From Micrasema longulum (Eukaryota > Arthropoda > Insecta > Trichoptera > Brachycentridae), in assembly GCA_022494885.1 (NCBI GenBank), contig JAGVSM010002955.1, positions 47,562 through 111,561 on the forward strand: a DNA stretch of 64,000 nt. Direction: 5' to 3'. The stretch's first letter is position 1. Every line of letters starts with the position of its first letter. Below, piece after piece: positions 1-12,031 of this stretch. A program made the translations under genes and the position numbers. The notes beneath the pieces are model-generated. The model did no database searches, was not told the DNA's origin, and saw only the letters and a program-made list of their open reading frames with translations.

Positions 1-300
1 TATTAACTTCGTTCTAAACCAGTCAAAATAATACATAAAAAACAGTAAACCATATGTACATTGAAAAAATAAATGAAAGAAGTGGACATAATGAATATAT
101 ATTATAAATATGTTTGGGTCTAGCAGGACCATTGTTGGATGTAATAATTTTTTTGTCAAAATTTTGTAGAGGGCTGATGTCAATTTTAAAAAAATATGCA
201 CATACATACTAATACGTTATGTGATAGTGTTTTTCTATTAAGAATAGTTTCAATCACCGAAAACAGTATATTATAACATAACAAAATAGCTATAAAAATT
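1..300. other. AT-rich sequence, nothing recognised
   Basis: No coding-like ORF, repeat end or RNA gene is recognised before the first SINE. Confidence 0.5.
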
Positions 301-554
301 ATCACCATTATCATTCCCTTTCCACACCTAATGGTGCATCGGCCAATGGATTGATACTCCACCCGCAGCGTATCTTAATCATTTATGTTACATGAAGATA
401 ATATGATCAGTATTACGCTTCAGGGAATTTGAAATATTCTAGTGTAAAAACACCTTTTTAAATCATTGTTTCATATCAATCATGTCTGGAATCGAACCCG
501 AGACATCTTGCATGGTAGGCAAAGGCGCTGACCACTACTTCACGAGGCCGATGA
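301..554 (-). repeat. tRNA-derived SINE, family S1
   Basis: Reading the - strand, the head at about 554-480 looks like a tRNA gene: a GTCAGCG-type A-box region, then a B box GGGTTCGATTCC at 499-488. The body follows, with GCACCAT near the 3' end and a weak ATC/GAT tail at 301-316. The same order occurs at 6.1, 39.6 and 61.3 kb (-) and at 47.6 kb (+), so this is a family. SINEs of this type are transcribed by RNA polymerase III and mobilised by a partner LINE. Confidence 0.75.
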
Positions 555-1168
555 GCTGTAAAATTACTCTGCCGTAATGTTGTGATTCGACCCGACCCGA
601 GCCGCAGATATTCAACATACAATATTTTAAAATAAGGACATTTCTATAAATTGAATATTTGAACTTTAGCAGAGTAGAGGTTGAATGGAAACCCATAGAA
701 GTCTGTATGGAAGTCGATTCAAGTCAAAGGACATGCAATTTTCGTACAATGGATGATGAAGTATCTCTACTTCCAGTGCAATCCTGAAAACGGTTTATAT
801 TCTACTGAAAGACGATAAACTACGTACTTCAAATGGCACCTTCGTACATTTTGAATCAAAATGCATAGGCATATACATAATACATACAACCTTGATGATG
901 GACTCTGCAGCTCGACCCAAAAAGTCACAGAATGCAAATGACTCACGACACTGTGGACCGTTACCCAGAAAAAATCTGAACTTTCTTTACAAAATGTATA
1001 TTTGAAGCGCTAAGCTTGTGGTCATTCATTAAAAATAAAATGAATCAACCTTGTTTTTAACAACTTATTTTATATTGGAATAAAATAAAGTAAATAAAAA
1101 TAAAGTTGTTTTTATTTATTTTATTATAATGAAAACTACAAAGCTAGTAGTTCAAATATAAAATATAT
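555..1168. other. No gene recognised
   Basis: AT-rich, with no long ORF and no clear repeat structure. Confidence 0.5.
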
Positions 1169-1277
1169 ATTTTATTACCGACTGGTTTTAAAGCTACAAA
1201 AGCTTCCTTATCAAGGTTTAATTTTGCCTTGATGAGAAAGCTTCTCTATTTTCGAAACCGGTCGGTAATAAAATACA
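1169..1277. repeat. Fold-back element of the ACCGGTCGG family
   Basis: Two inverted arms are visible. The left arm has ATTACCGACTGGTTTTAAAG and the right arm has CGAAACCGGTCGGTAAT, enclosing AAGCTTCC and GAAAGCTT segments. The same end motif bounds larger elements at 6.4-7.0 kb and 47.85-48.1 kb. The right arm contains a hammerhead-like core, UUGAUGA then a GAAA/UUUC stem, then GAAA and ACCGGUC. No coding capacity. Confidence 0.6.
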
Positions 1278-1573
1278 AAATAAATTATCAAAAACAAAGT
1301 TGTTAAATTTTTATTTCAAATATTTTTTATTTGTAATGTCAATTTCTTTTTTTCAATGAGACTTCCTTGGTGAAGTACTGTAAATGGCTAACGCACTGGA
1401 GTTCTGGGTAGGATAGCCGGTAAAACCCTGTAAATAATTACGGTCACGTGAGTTGTATTTCACCATTACATTATTTGGCTTTCTTGGCCAGTTATGGAGC
1501 AAAAATAAACCGGTGTTTTTCGAATATCCGTAACTTACATAAATTAATCGTGCTGTCATAAAAAATAGGTTTT

Positions 1574-1775
1574 TCCCAGCACTACCCACTACAAAAATGA
1601 ATAGAAATGTGCCTACTGCCGTCTGCGACACGGTACAAATTACTAGTACTTAAACACACACTTTTTTCTACAAAAACACTCAGTTTACCCTGAAGATGGC
1701 TTCTGCAATGGTAGCCGAAACGTCGGAACAAATCCAACACACACGATATCACCCAAAAAAGAAACATACACATAA
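1574..1775 (+). mobile_element. Penelope-like element (PLE) 3'-end fragment
   Basis: The sequence matches the last residues of the PLE endonuclease reading frame seen at 33.1 kb (PALxxTK...) followed by the same terminal region: CACGGTACAAATTA, then CTGAAGATGGC, GCCGAAACGTCGG, and a closing CACCCAAAAAAGAA block. Only this end is present, so the copy is severely 5'-truncated. Inferred to be a dead copy. Confidence 0.65.
1684..1731 (+). ncRNA. Hammerhead-ribozyme-like motif in PLE end
   Basis: CTGAAGA at 1690-1696 fits the CUGANGA core. GGCT/AGCC can form stem II, GAAA follows at 1717-1720, and the self-complementary ACGU precedes C1724, the expected cleavage site. A 2-bp inner helix I (CC/GG) is present, then mismatches. 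PLE terminal repeats are known to carry small type I hammerheads. Activity of this copy is not shown. Confidence 0.45.
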
Positions 1776-1789
1776 TTTATTTTTTTAAA

Positions 1790-1950
1790 TAAATATTTGG
1801 ACCCCTGTATTTAGTAGCCTTACGCGTCATGTACAAGGCTAAGGTAGTCGGAAAAAATCGTTTTTGTTTGTCTTGGAAATGGGATGTTCGATCACTGATT
1901 TTGGTTTATTACCTTTATGAGTCCAATCACCATTGTTGCAAAGTTCATAA
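1790..1950 (-). mobile_element. 3' end of an R1-like LINE
   Basis: On the - strand this block (CAACAATGGTGATTGGACTC through CCTTGTACATGACGCG and the AAATACAGGGGTCC end) is homologous to 42.59-42.75 kb (+). There it follows a recognisable LINE C-terminal cysteine region. Only about 160 bp remain here and the reading frame is broken. Confidence 0.55.
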
Positions 1951-3907
1951 TATTATACTAAAAATGAAATTTTGACAAACATAAGTAAAAACCACATAGA
2001 TATTATTTAAAGCGAACAAATCTAGAATTTTGAGTATTGCATACGTCAATTATTAAAAATAATAGATAAATAGGTATTCATTACACATGTCATATTTTAC
2101 GTACAACATCGATGTGTTTCTTTAGGGAAGTGCTATAAGTTTAAGCTGTTAATACAATAAAATTAATTACTTTTAAAAATATTGTCCACCATGTTAATTA
2201 TTAATATTTTTTGTAGACATTTCGTGATAATAATTCATCCAAAGATATTAAATATATTAATTTCGATACAAATTTATAATAAAACTTCCTGTTATATTGA
2301 ACCTATTTGATTTATTGACTAATGAGCGTTTTTGCCTACGAAGGCATTTTCAGGACATAATGAAGATGGCTACTTAAATAGACTATTAAGTGGTGTAAAC
2401 AACAATAAAATACGCCTTCAAATAAAAGCTTAATATTAAAATGAAATATTTTCTAAGTAGGATTAAATAATTATGACAAAGTCATTAGTTATTTTTGGGT
2501 TATTTATTTTCATTCTTCTTAAGTCTAAATCAGTTTTTTTAAATATTGATACAACCATTTCAATTACTAAAGCCAAATATGCTTACAATATAAACAGGTC
2601 AGTGATGCAGCTTAAATTAGCCGAGCGGTATAAGTTTTTAAATGGAAAATGTAATAAAATAGAATAAATAATTCTAGTTTTTAGACTGTTCGATTGATTT
2701 TGGGGATAATTAGATATATTTAAAAAAAAAAATATTTTGGATAATGAATCAGTGTGTGCAAAAAAATATTATTAGTTATTTGATCTAGCGAAAAATAAAT
2801 GAATGAAAAAACCTGAATGCCAACATGTTTCTTAATTCAATTTTAGTATTTCCATTTTATTTATCTTATTGTTGAATGTTTTTACATTTTTTCTTGCTCC
2901 TTTTAGTTTAGTTGGCAGTATTTAGTATGAGATAAATAGTGTAATTATTATTCAGTGTCTGAATTCAATACTCCTGTGCATCGAATGCAAAACCTTAACA
3001 ATGAATTTGCTGACTATATCGATATAAAGGGATAATAATTGCATGTCTAATACATAACATTTTGTTTTATATATATACCCCTTATCCAGATAAATATTTA
3101 TTTATTTTTAAAAAGAGAGTAATCACAATTAGTAATTAGAGACCTCTGAAATATAATTATTCACAAAAAATCATATCAGTTGTCTAGATTTTAACATACT
3201 CATTTTGTTGAACATAGGAAATTGGTACTGCTGTCATTACAACAATAACCAATGAACCGCAAATTCAATATATGAATATGTAAAATTCAATTCATTTATA
3301 CTAACGTATACTTCATACATAATGAACCTGCGAGTATGTGTAGATCATAATATGTATTTACTTTCAGATGTACAAACTTATGTATCTAATATTGTGTTAC
3401 TTTTATAATGATGTTTCACTGTTTTATCACAAATTCAATCTTGAGACGACTTTTTAAGAATTTTTTTGGAAATTTTTGTCTTTAAAAATAATTCAAAAAT
3501 AATCTTACTGTATTTTGCTGGGTATTTTAAAAGTATTTTAAGACAGTATGATGCCCATTTATTCCATAAATACATATAACTTAAATTGTATTAAAATATT
3601 CTTAACTCAATTTCGACAAAAAACGAGATGCGCCTTTTTGAAAGATGGACAATTTATATTTACTCTGGTTTATCGTTATTATGTTTAACCAAAATAATTA
3701 AGTATGCTTTCCCATAACTTTGTACTACTATATCTTTTAACTATGTTTCATATGTTGTACAAATTGGCTACGGCCGTTAATTAATAAAAATAAATAAAAA
3801 TATAAGTGATCCTCACTGACAAGCCAATTAAAGATAAATTGGTGTATATTGTATTATATTTTGGATACATTTATTGTGTCACAATATGTTTATTTTTTGT
3901 ATTTTAG
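1951..3907. other. AT-rich DNA without recognised genes
   Basis: Very AT-rich. The longest + frame, 2473-2667, starts with a hydrophobic stretch, but the base composition is the same as its surroundings and no splice or homology support is seen. Confidence 0.5.
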
Positions 3908-3996
3908 GTTAAACAGATTAAATCATGTTATATTACAAACACATGCTATGTTTATGTGGGATTTGTTTTTTTATCATTGTCGCATGTGCTGTAAAC
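3908..3996 (+). CDS. Candidate signal-peptide exon of a secreted protein
   Basis: A pyrimidine-rich tract ending in TTTTTTGTATTTTAG precedes position 3908. ATG at 3925 opens a 24-codon frame: basic/polar start, then a hydrophobic core (LCLCGICFFIIVACA) with a plausible signal-peptidase site after ACA. A good donor, GTATGT, follows at 3997 in phase 0. This is the layout of a first coding exon of a small secreted protein. No matching downstream exon was recognised in the next kilobases, so it may be chance or part of a gene whose other exons are far away. Confidence 0.25.
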
Positions 3997-4629
3997 GTAT
4001 GTAATTTTAATTTTTGTTGTGAAATTATACTTACCAAAATTAAAAAATTGTTTATATGTATGTCATATGTTTATATTCGGAAGGAAACCTTTTTATTTTT
4101 ATCGGTTAATTAAAATTCAGAATACGTTATTAACAAAATACATAAATTTAACGTACAATATGCTATTTAGACTAACATAAATTATTTTTAATCTGAGATC
4201 TTTTTCGTCCATATGTCATTGAAATGTATTTTTTTTTTTTTTGCAAAAAAAATGACAAATAATAGTTAGACAGTAATTAAATTTATAGGAACATAAAACA
4301 AATTATAAAACAGTATGTATTTTCTGTTTATTCAAATAATTATTTTCAAAATCACTTACCTTACGAAGACTCGTTAATTTTCAATCCAAGTTCCATTCTT
4401 TTAAACAGATTCAATCGTACCTTTTAAATGAACTGAAATCGACTTAAACAGAAGATACCGTTTAGCAAATCTGAAAGCGGTTAAACTTTAAAACTCACAA
4501 GTAAAGTTTGAAACTCACTGGTAAACGCACTAACCGTAGATTAAGTCGGGGAATTCAAAATATAATATAAATTCACATCCCACAAGTTGTTAGACAGTTT
4601 CTAGGTAATTTATCGGTACCTTCACAATC
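3997..4629. other. No gene recognised
   Basis: AT-rich DNA. If the preceding exon is real this would be its intron. Confidence 0.4.
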
Positions 4630-4990
4630 ACTTTTCTCATCGGCCGTCCACTATTCGGCCGGCGAAATTCCCAGCGTAGCGCCGTAGCGCGGAGCCGTAG
4701 AGTTATTGTTGCGGTTCCCTCTATCTACCTCGCTAACGGATCGTAGACTGAGGCTATCGGAGTTACGCTTTCGGCTGCAGAGCCGTAGCACTCGGCGCCG
4801 AGGGTTGCCGAGTGCGTACGGAAATTGACGACTGGGGCTTTTTGGCATTCAATTATTTATACCAAAATAGTCACTTGCGAGGGTGTTGAATTACTGTTTG
4901 GAAATCGTTTCGGCGCGGCGATAGGACGGGGCCCTGTCACCAGACGCACCAGACCGATAGCACGAAGGAACGAAAATACACGTTTCATAT
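4630..4990. other. Isolated GC/CpG-rich island
   Basis: Base composition changes sharply, with many CG dinucleotides (GCGCCGTAGCGCGG, CACTCGGCGCCGAG). Frames are open on both strands: 4651-4848 (-) and 4825-5031 (+). Neither resembles a family I know. It could be a 5' exon and promoter, or the GC-rich end of a transposon. Confidence 0.3.
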
Positions 4991-6125
4991 CAAAGTATTT
5001 GACTAACAGAATTACAGGTCATATAAATTAATTCCATACTAACCCTGTAGCTCAATCACAAATAACTATATATAAGCGACGTGATAACAATTTCTCACCA
5101 TGGTTGTTTATCATATTCGTGATCACAATACAACATCAGTGAACACCTAATATTGAATGTCAAAATATTTACGTTTCGCGACGTATAATCTTGATGCGCA
5201 ATCACTTATTTGAATTTCACCGGTGTTAATATGGAAAATATTTCAAAACTGCTATTTTTATTTATTTATATATCATGCTATTTATTGCATTTAGCCGGCG
5301 GTTGGCAAGCAAGATGTTAAGAAAAGCAGTCGCCATAGTAATTGTAATTTATTTTTTAATTTTTTGTAATAAATACTCCTTACTATTTTGCAAATGCATT
5401 ATATTGTCTAATTTTTTTTATAGTAAACGCCGATTTTTCGCCAATGAACTATATTTATTTACAAGGAAAATAAAAACAAACCGACACGAGCGTTGACTTA
5501 GAGATTACACACGCGTTGACTTATGACTGCGACAACTTAAGCATGTTCATTATTGTTCATTGTGATCACTCAACTGCTTAGCATGTTTTTAAGCACGTCG
5601 ATAGTTATTTGTCATTGAGCTACAGGTTGTTATTTCTACTTAAAGAAACATTTTTACGACGAGACCTTGGTGTTACTTGTATATTCACGTATAAAATAGC
5701 TTATTGCGATCATTTCTGCATGTTCAACATCAAAACGGAAAAAATAGACTCCCAAGTTTCATTCACCGAGGTACAGAATTATAACTTTTTCATTACACAT
5801 TAAAAATATTTTCAACAATTTTTATCATTTTTTAAATTATTTATTTAATTAAACTCAATGTAACTTGATAAATAATTTTGTTATATCCATTTATGCGGCC
5901 CAGCCACGCAATTATGAATCATTATTAACTAGCGAAAAATAAAATGGCATAGTTACCTCGAGTTCTTTGTTAAAATTTAATGGTTTGGATTAAATTTTAT
6001 TCGGTCGGTAGTTGTTTTATCAAAACAGACAATGAAGAGTTTATGAGAGATCACGTTTGTCGACAGTAGATTGTTTTATATTTCAAATAAACGCGTCATT
6101 TCTAATACAATTTAAGTAAAAAAAT
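4991..6125. other. No gene recognised
   Basis: AT-rich. Short open frames (for example 5275-5496 and 5609-5803, both +) have local base composition and no recognisable domain. Confidence 0.5.
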
Positions 6126-6372
6126 ATCATTCCGCACCTGATGGTGCATAAGGCACTGCATAGGTCAACAATCGCAGCGTATCTTGATCATTTTTGTTAC
6201 ATGAAGGTAAGATGATCAGTCTTACGCCTCAGGTTCCAGTCCAGGGACTACGAAATATTATAGTGTGAAAACACCCTTTTAAATAAATATCTCATATTAA
6301 CCCGGTCGGGAATCAACTCCAGACATGGTAGCATGGTTGGCAAACGCGCTGACCATTATACCACTAGGCTGA
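6126..6372 (-). repeat. tRNA-derived SINE, family S1
   Basis: Same order as the copy at 301-554 and clearly homologous along its length: tRNA-like head at the right end (GGTCAGCGCGTTTGCC on the - strand), then the body with TGATCATCTTACCTTC and GCACCATCAGG. The B box is diverged, so the copy is probably old. Confidence 0.7.
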
Positions 6373-6410
6373 CTGAAAATATAAAAATATTTTCCTATAA
6401 ATTTTATATA

Positions 6411-6988
6411 ATAAAATAAATTAAAGTTTTAACCACTTTATTTTTCTACCGACCGGTTTCAACACTATGCAAGCTTCTTTATCAAGGTATACCTAACTAA
6501 TAAATGCTATCCTCTTTTATTTATTAATTTTTTAAATATTATGCCACGTATCGAGCTAATAAATCAGTATTTTTGTCTTTTTAGGATGGGAAGCGTAATG
6601 TGAAATGGATACGATCTTGAAAACTAGACAGGAGTGGACGAAAGGAAATATTATTTTTTTGTATATTTATTATTTTTTTCTTATTATAAAAAGCTTTTAT
6701 AATTTCTAAGATTTCCGAGTTGTCTAATCTTAATATTTTATTTTCTACGTGAAAAACTTTTAATCCAGTGTCTTTATTCAAATTATGATTATTTCATTGT
6801 ATTCTTACTATCCTTACAAGACAAAAATACTTGATTAATTAGCTTCATACGTACGCAGAAAAATATTTGAACGTTTATAAAACAAAATAAGATAGAATCC
6901 ATCAGTTAAGTTTACCTTGATAAAGAAGCTTGTGTGGCTTTGAAACCGGTCGGTAGAAAAAACAAAGTGGTTTTTATTTATTTTATAA
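6411..6988. mobile_element. Fold-back element of the ACCGGTCGG family, 0.58 kb
   Basis: Terminal inverted repeats of about 50 bp are visible: left 6411-6465 (AACCACTTTATTTTTCTACC then GACCGGTTTC), right about 6935-6988 (GAAACCGGTCGGTAGAAAA then ACAAAGTGGTTTTTAT). Inner arms repeat CTTGATAAAGAAGCTTG in both orientations. The interior has one 66-codon frame on the - strand (6581-6781) without recognisable domain. This is a non-autonomous element. Confidence 0.65.
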
Positions 6989-7439
6989 CGTTTTATTATA
7001 TTCATAAGATTCTCTTATTTATTGTTAATGCAGTAAGTTGATAGAATTCCATTTTAGTTATTGGTAAGATCTCCAAAAATAAATACGTGGTATTGGTTTA
7101 AATTGTACTTTATCTCTTTCAAACGAACACAGGCCACGGGACAGCATCTTTGTTTTCCTTGTTATGAGTTCTATCTTCGTGCTCACTTTTATACAGATTT
7201 ATTGATGAATTGGGATGACCCAATATTCATCGCGTGGCGAGGACTAATATTTTTAGCATTAAAATCCGGCATAGTTATACAAATTTGACTTTCCAAATCC
7301 GGTGTGAAAATGCCCATTTGAAGATTACGAAATAAACAACATCATCATTTAAAAAATAAGAGAGATATATCAAGTTTTGTATCGTATGTAGACTAGTGTG
7401 ACATCACAGCCACACAAGAGTTTAAAAGGTATTTTTACG
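6989..7439. other. No gene recognised
   Basis: A 75-codon + frame (7061-7288) shows no recognisable domain. The right part runs into a decayed LINE. Confidence 0.4.
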
Positions 7440-8482
7440 TGTGTCAGAGGTTCTTTTCCGCTTATTCTCGACCAGTTCTACTCTTTGGTCCATTCACGGC
7501 AAGCAAACTGAAAATTTTCCATAACCCACACCATGTATTATTGCTTCGAGTGACACATACTGCTTTCGATCTATAAGATAGTTTGAGGAAAAACTCAGAA
7601 GGATGTGAAGAAGCGTGATCTGAAGCCAATTTTATGACGTTTCTGAATCAAAAGCTGGTGATTTCCTTTTTCAAATGCTTTTGAGAAGACGTTATACGAG
7701 CAATCTACCTGAGCACTTTCGTCAAGTGATTTTGTGACAAAATTCGTAAATACCATCAAATTGTGATGGTTGAGCGCCCTGACCGAGATCCATGCTGTTC
7801 ATTTGTTATGAATTTTGGAATTGTTAAAATGGTGTTTTAACCACTCAAATACCTTCGTAGGTGTAGATAAAATTGCCAGAGGTCTATTATTTTCAATTAA
7901 TGTTTTATTGCCTTTTTTAAATAGGGGAGAAATTTTAAAAGCCTTTCCTATCTCTGGAAAAGTGCCTGTTTTAAAGATAGATTAAATATTACAGAAAGTG
8001 TTTTTTATATCATGGCTGCAACCTTATAACACAAATGTGGGAACAGAGTCAAGACCCAATTATTTGGTATTTTTTAAAGAACTAATTGGTTTTAAGACAT
8101 CAGTTTCACTAAAAAAATCGATTGAAATTATTTATCCGCCATGAGACGTACTTTGACTCCCCATGTGAAAGCTTTTATTTAAAGAAGAACTGTAAACAGA
8201 TTTGATTTTCAGCAAAAGCATTCACAACATCTGCATTGCAAACGTCCTGACCATGCTAGGTCATGGAGTCAATAATTCCTCCATCTTAGCGCTTACAGTC
8301 AATATATTTCCAGAATGTATCAGGATTTTGCAATATGTTGGATCCAATGCCAGAAATACGTGACTTGAAAGCTACATCTATTTTTTGTTTAACAATTGTT
8401 TGAAGATCACTGAATAAGGTGTAGTAATGTGAATTACCAGAAGACTTCAGTTTTTTTGTGAAATCCATGTATTTTTCTGATT
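7440..8482 (-). mobile_element. Decayed Jockey-type LINE reverse-transcriptase fragment
   Basis: Read on the - strand with frameshifts and stops, the order is that of a non-LTR reverse transcriptase: NPDTFWKYIDCKR (pre-RT region), then FPEIGKAFKISPLFKKGNK, RPLAILSTPTKVFE, LMVFTNFV, and VFSKAFEK around RT motif A. No intact frame longer than 94 codons remains. LINE-A ends against its upstream edge at about 8490, so this is the older element and probably the target of LINE-A. Confidence 0.6.
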
Positions 8483-8498
8483 TTATTTTTTTATTTTG

Positions 8499-8504
8499 TT
8501 TATT
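8499..8504 (-). terminator. LINE-A polyadenylation signal
   Basis: AATAAA on the - strand inside CTTAATAAACAAAAT, directly before the A-rich 3' end shared with the 48.3-48.9 kb copy. Confidence 0.5.
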
Positions 8505-8612
8505 AAGAAAAACAACAGCAATACAAAGAAATATACACAACATAATAAAAAAAACATAAAATAAAGCCAAATCAGTTTTTCACATAAATACAATTATAAA
8601 AATCCAGTTCAG

Positions 8613-11600
8613 TTAAATATAATTTATAGAAGTGCATGTGTGCGAGTTTTTTTTTGTGTGTGAGGATGCGTGTGTAAAAAAAGTGGAGTGTGGTTTTGGT
8701 AAGTATGTGAATATGTGTGTGATTGTATATGGGTGTGAGGGTAGGTTTAAGGACAGGGTAAGTGTGTATTTGATATGAGTGAACAGAAACAATTTAAAAT
8801 TATAATGTAAAAATATTTTTTTTTTTTTATAACGAAACATAATTTTTTCAAATAAAAGTTTTTTAATTTTGGTTTTAAAAGTGAGTTTACTGTAATTAAA
8901 TGTGTCTATGTTATTGAAAAATAAATTATAATTACGCGTCAAGCGAATCAGAGGAGAGTTCTGTGCATAGTTGGTGCGAACTGTGGGTACATGGAAAAGA
9001 GATAGATTCGTGTGACGGGTGCGGTAGCCAGGTACGTTAAGGGCCAACTCAGAAACCAGAACAGGACTATCAAGACGTCCATTTAGAATGTCATGTAAAA
9101 TACCCATATCTAATAACAAACGACGATCCTCAAGACTAAGTATATTATGTTTATGACAAGAAGTTTTATAGTTAAGGTCCGTAAATCTGGATCTCCAATT
9201 GAGATGTCTCAAAAATGTTTTCTGAATATTTTCAAGCCTTATCTTGTGTATGGAATACTGGGGAGACCACACAGAGGAGGCATATTCAAGGAGACTACGA
9301 ACGTAAGCGAAATAAATTAATTTGATACCACCAATGTCATTAAAAACTTGGCAAGTGCGGATAACAAAACCTAAGTTTCTGTGTGCCCGGTTCACTATAT
9401 TTTCGATGTGGTTTTCATACGTAAGTTTTTTATCTAGAATCACACCAAGATCACGAACACTTTCAACTCGTTGTATAGCTTGATTACTTAAAAAATATTG
9501 ATGTGAAATAGGATTGGAGCTACGTGAAAAAGAAATGAGTAAACATTTTGAGACATTTACATTTATGAAATTTTTTCATAGTAATCTGTTAATCGGTGAA
9601 GATCGTCTTGGAGATTATAGCAGTCACTAGTATCTTTAATATTCAAATATATTTTTTTATCGTCAGCATACATCAAAAAATTTGAATTATGGATGACTGC
9701 ATATATATCATAAAGGTAAGCATTATAGAGCAAAGGACCCAAGTGTGAACCCTGAGGAACTCCCGATGTAATATCTATAAAATTGGATCGAAAACCTCCG
9801 AGTACGACAGCTTGGCTCCTGTTGCTTACGTAGGATGATATCCATCGATATTCGTCACCTCGTATTCCAAGGTTAAGAATTTTTCTCAGAAGGATGATAT
9901 GATCCACACGATCGAATGCCTTTTCAAAATCAGTGTAGACCACATCCACCTGTTCACATTTATCCATACAACGAAGTACAAAGTTCGTAAACTCAATTAA
10001 GTTAGACGCGGTTGATTTGCCTTTGAGAAAACCGTGCTGATGTGGAGGAATTCCTTTAACAATAATGGGATAAATGCTTTTATAAACAATTTTTTCGAAT
10101 ACCTTACTAAACGTGTTAAGAATGGAAATACCCCTGTAGTTGATAATTTTAATTTTAGAACCTTTTTTATGAATAGGTAAAATATGAGCCTCTTTCCATT
10201 TGAGAGGGAAATATCCCTGCTTGAGAGAAATATTAAATATTATATTTAAAGGGGAACATAGTGATTTCGCGCATTTTACAATAAAATATGGAGGCACTCC
10301 ATCACTACCAGCACCCCCGTTAGCATCTAACATGGACAAAAGTTTACAGACCTCATTTTCCGTAGTTTGGATATTGTTAATTACTCCATTATCGTTGCAG
10401 TATGGTGGGTCGAGATTGGTTACGGGATATATGTCAGCGGGTTTGCTAAAAACAGAACTGAAAAAGTCATTAAATCCAAGACAAATTGACTGACTTTCCT
10501 CACATTTTGTATCTTTATATTCAAAATATTTGGGGTAAGTAGAAATACCACGGCGAGCTTTTATATAGGACCATAGCTGTTTTGGATTCTTTTTTACGTT
10601 GTCTTGCACCGATCCAATGTACTTTTGGAAGCAATCTTCTTGTAATAACTTTTGTCGTTTACGCAACAATGCAAATTCGTCATAATCAAGCGGATTAGCA
10701 TATTTTTTCCATTTCGAGTGAGCCTTATTCTTTTCCTTGATTAATTTCAAAAGAACATCACTGAACCAAATGGGATAGAATTGCTTTTGGATTCTTGTAT
10801 CAAGAGGAATATGCGTATTTATTACATTCCTAAGCAAATCATAAAAACTAGTAACGGTATCCTCTACAGTTAAACCAGCAAAAAGTTGAGCCCAGTTTAT
10901 ATTTGTTAATTGCTCATTGATTACATCATAGTTGGCTTTACCAAATCTTCTTCTCGGTTCAGTGTTATTAGTAAAATGAGCAGCAAAAATATCTGTGATC
11001 GACAACTCCAATGATGGGTGAAAAACATCCTCCTTTACTAAAGGAAAGCTAGAGTGAATGACTTCGGTAGTGAAATTACTAAAAATAAGATCAAGTACAT
11101 TGTTTTTCGAGTTTTTAGTTAGATTATATTGATAGAAATTATGTTTTGTGAATAACTCGATCAATCTTCTTCCTGCCTCCTGAAATTCAACGGGACCCTT
11201 ATGACTGTAAATTGGTAAATCGAAAGAGTTCCATCCAATATTGTACAAGTTAAAATCTCCCGCGACTATATAATAGTCTTCACTCGATTCTAGAATATTT
11301 TCAAATAATGAAATTAGACGTTGAATATGTTGAGACAGAGGTAAGTGGTTTTCATTTTTATTCTTTAGTTTATTATTGACACCATCGGGGGGAGCATATG
11401 CAGAACAAATATGCAGGTCACGGTTTGCGAAAGAGCGATTACTGTTGCGCGAGCGAAGCGATGAAGCTGGAATAGTAACCAATAAACACTCGGAGCCGAC
11501 TTGTCTCCATTCCGAACGCTCGCGAGCGCCGAGGCTTCTAAGTACCAAAATCATAACTCCACCACCATTCGTTTTACCGCTCACAATACGATCACGGTCG

Positions 11601-11818
11601 AGGCGAAATACGTCATATCTACTGTCACAGATTTCTGAGTTGAGAACACCCTCGCAAAGCCAACTCTCAGTTATTATTATTACGTCATAGTTATTAGAAA
11701 TTATGTTTTGATAGAAAATTGGCAATTTTGAGCGGAGACCGCGAGAATTTTGATAAAAAAGTGTTAATTTATCGCCCTTTGAAAATAAATGACCTGAGAA
11801 TATAACACAATTTGACAT
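8613..11818 (-). pseudogene. LINE-A ORF2: APE endonuclease and reverse transcriptase, one frameshift
   Basis: ORF2 of a non-LTR retrotransposon nicks target DNA and copies the element RNA onto it (family knowledge). The N-terminal APE-type endonuclease shows YQNSRG, ITESWL, YAPPDG and a late VFHPSLE. The reverse transcriptase shows YTDFEKAFDRVDH (motif A), SGVPQGSHLGPL (motif B) and LMYADDKKIY (motif C). The frame stops at 9563 but continues one base out of phase (INVNVSKCLLISFSR) and then runs to 8613. Comparison with LINE-B shows a single A missing from an A-run near 9572. Otherwise the protein is complete at about 1,065 residues. The C-terminus is longer than in LINE-B and low in complexity. 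A homopolymer sequencing error is an alternative to true inactivation. Confidence 0.85.
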
Positions 11819-12031
11819 ATTTACTAAAGTAATAAATATATGAGAGTAATTTAAAATACATATATATTATAATGGTAAAATTATTATGCTTCAAAAGTAA
11901 CAAACGTTTTGTAAAATTTATTTGGTGTGAAAGGGTTAGGATATGTGTAAAGTGTTGGTTGAGTATATGTGAAGTAGTGAAGTGTCCAAAAAACTGCATC
12001 GAAATACTGTTAAACTCAAAGTATTGAAAAA

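Noticed and set aside
301..554. True tRNA gene from the A and B boxes
   Set aside because: The 3' acceptor half does not pair, and the same head is followed by a repeated body in several copies, so it is a SINE.
2473..2667. 64-codon + frame with hydrophobic N-terminus resembling a secreted peptide
   Set aside because: Codon and base composition equal the AT-rich background, and there is no splice site or homologue.
10200..10493. Open frames on the + strand over LINE ORF2 regions (also 11376-11690, 54091-54351, 55243-55563)
   Set aside because: They lie opposite strongly supported LINE-A and LINE-B ORF2 and recur at the same place in both elements as antisense shadows.
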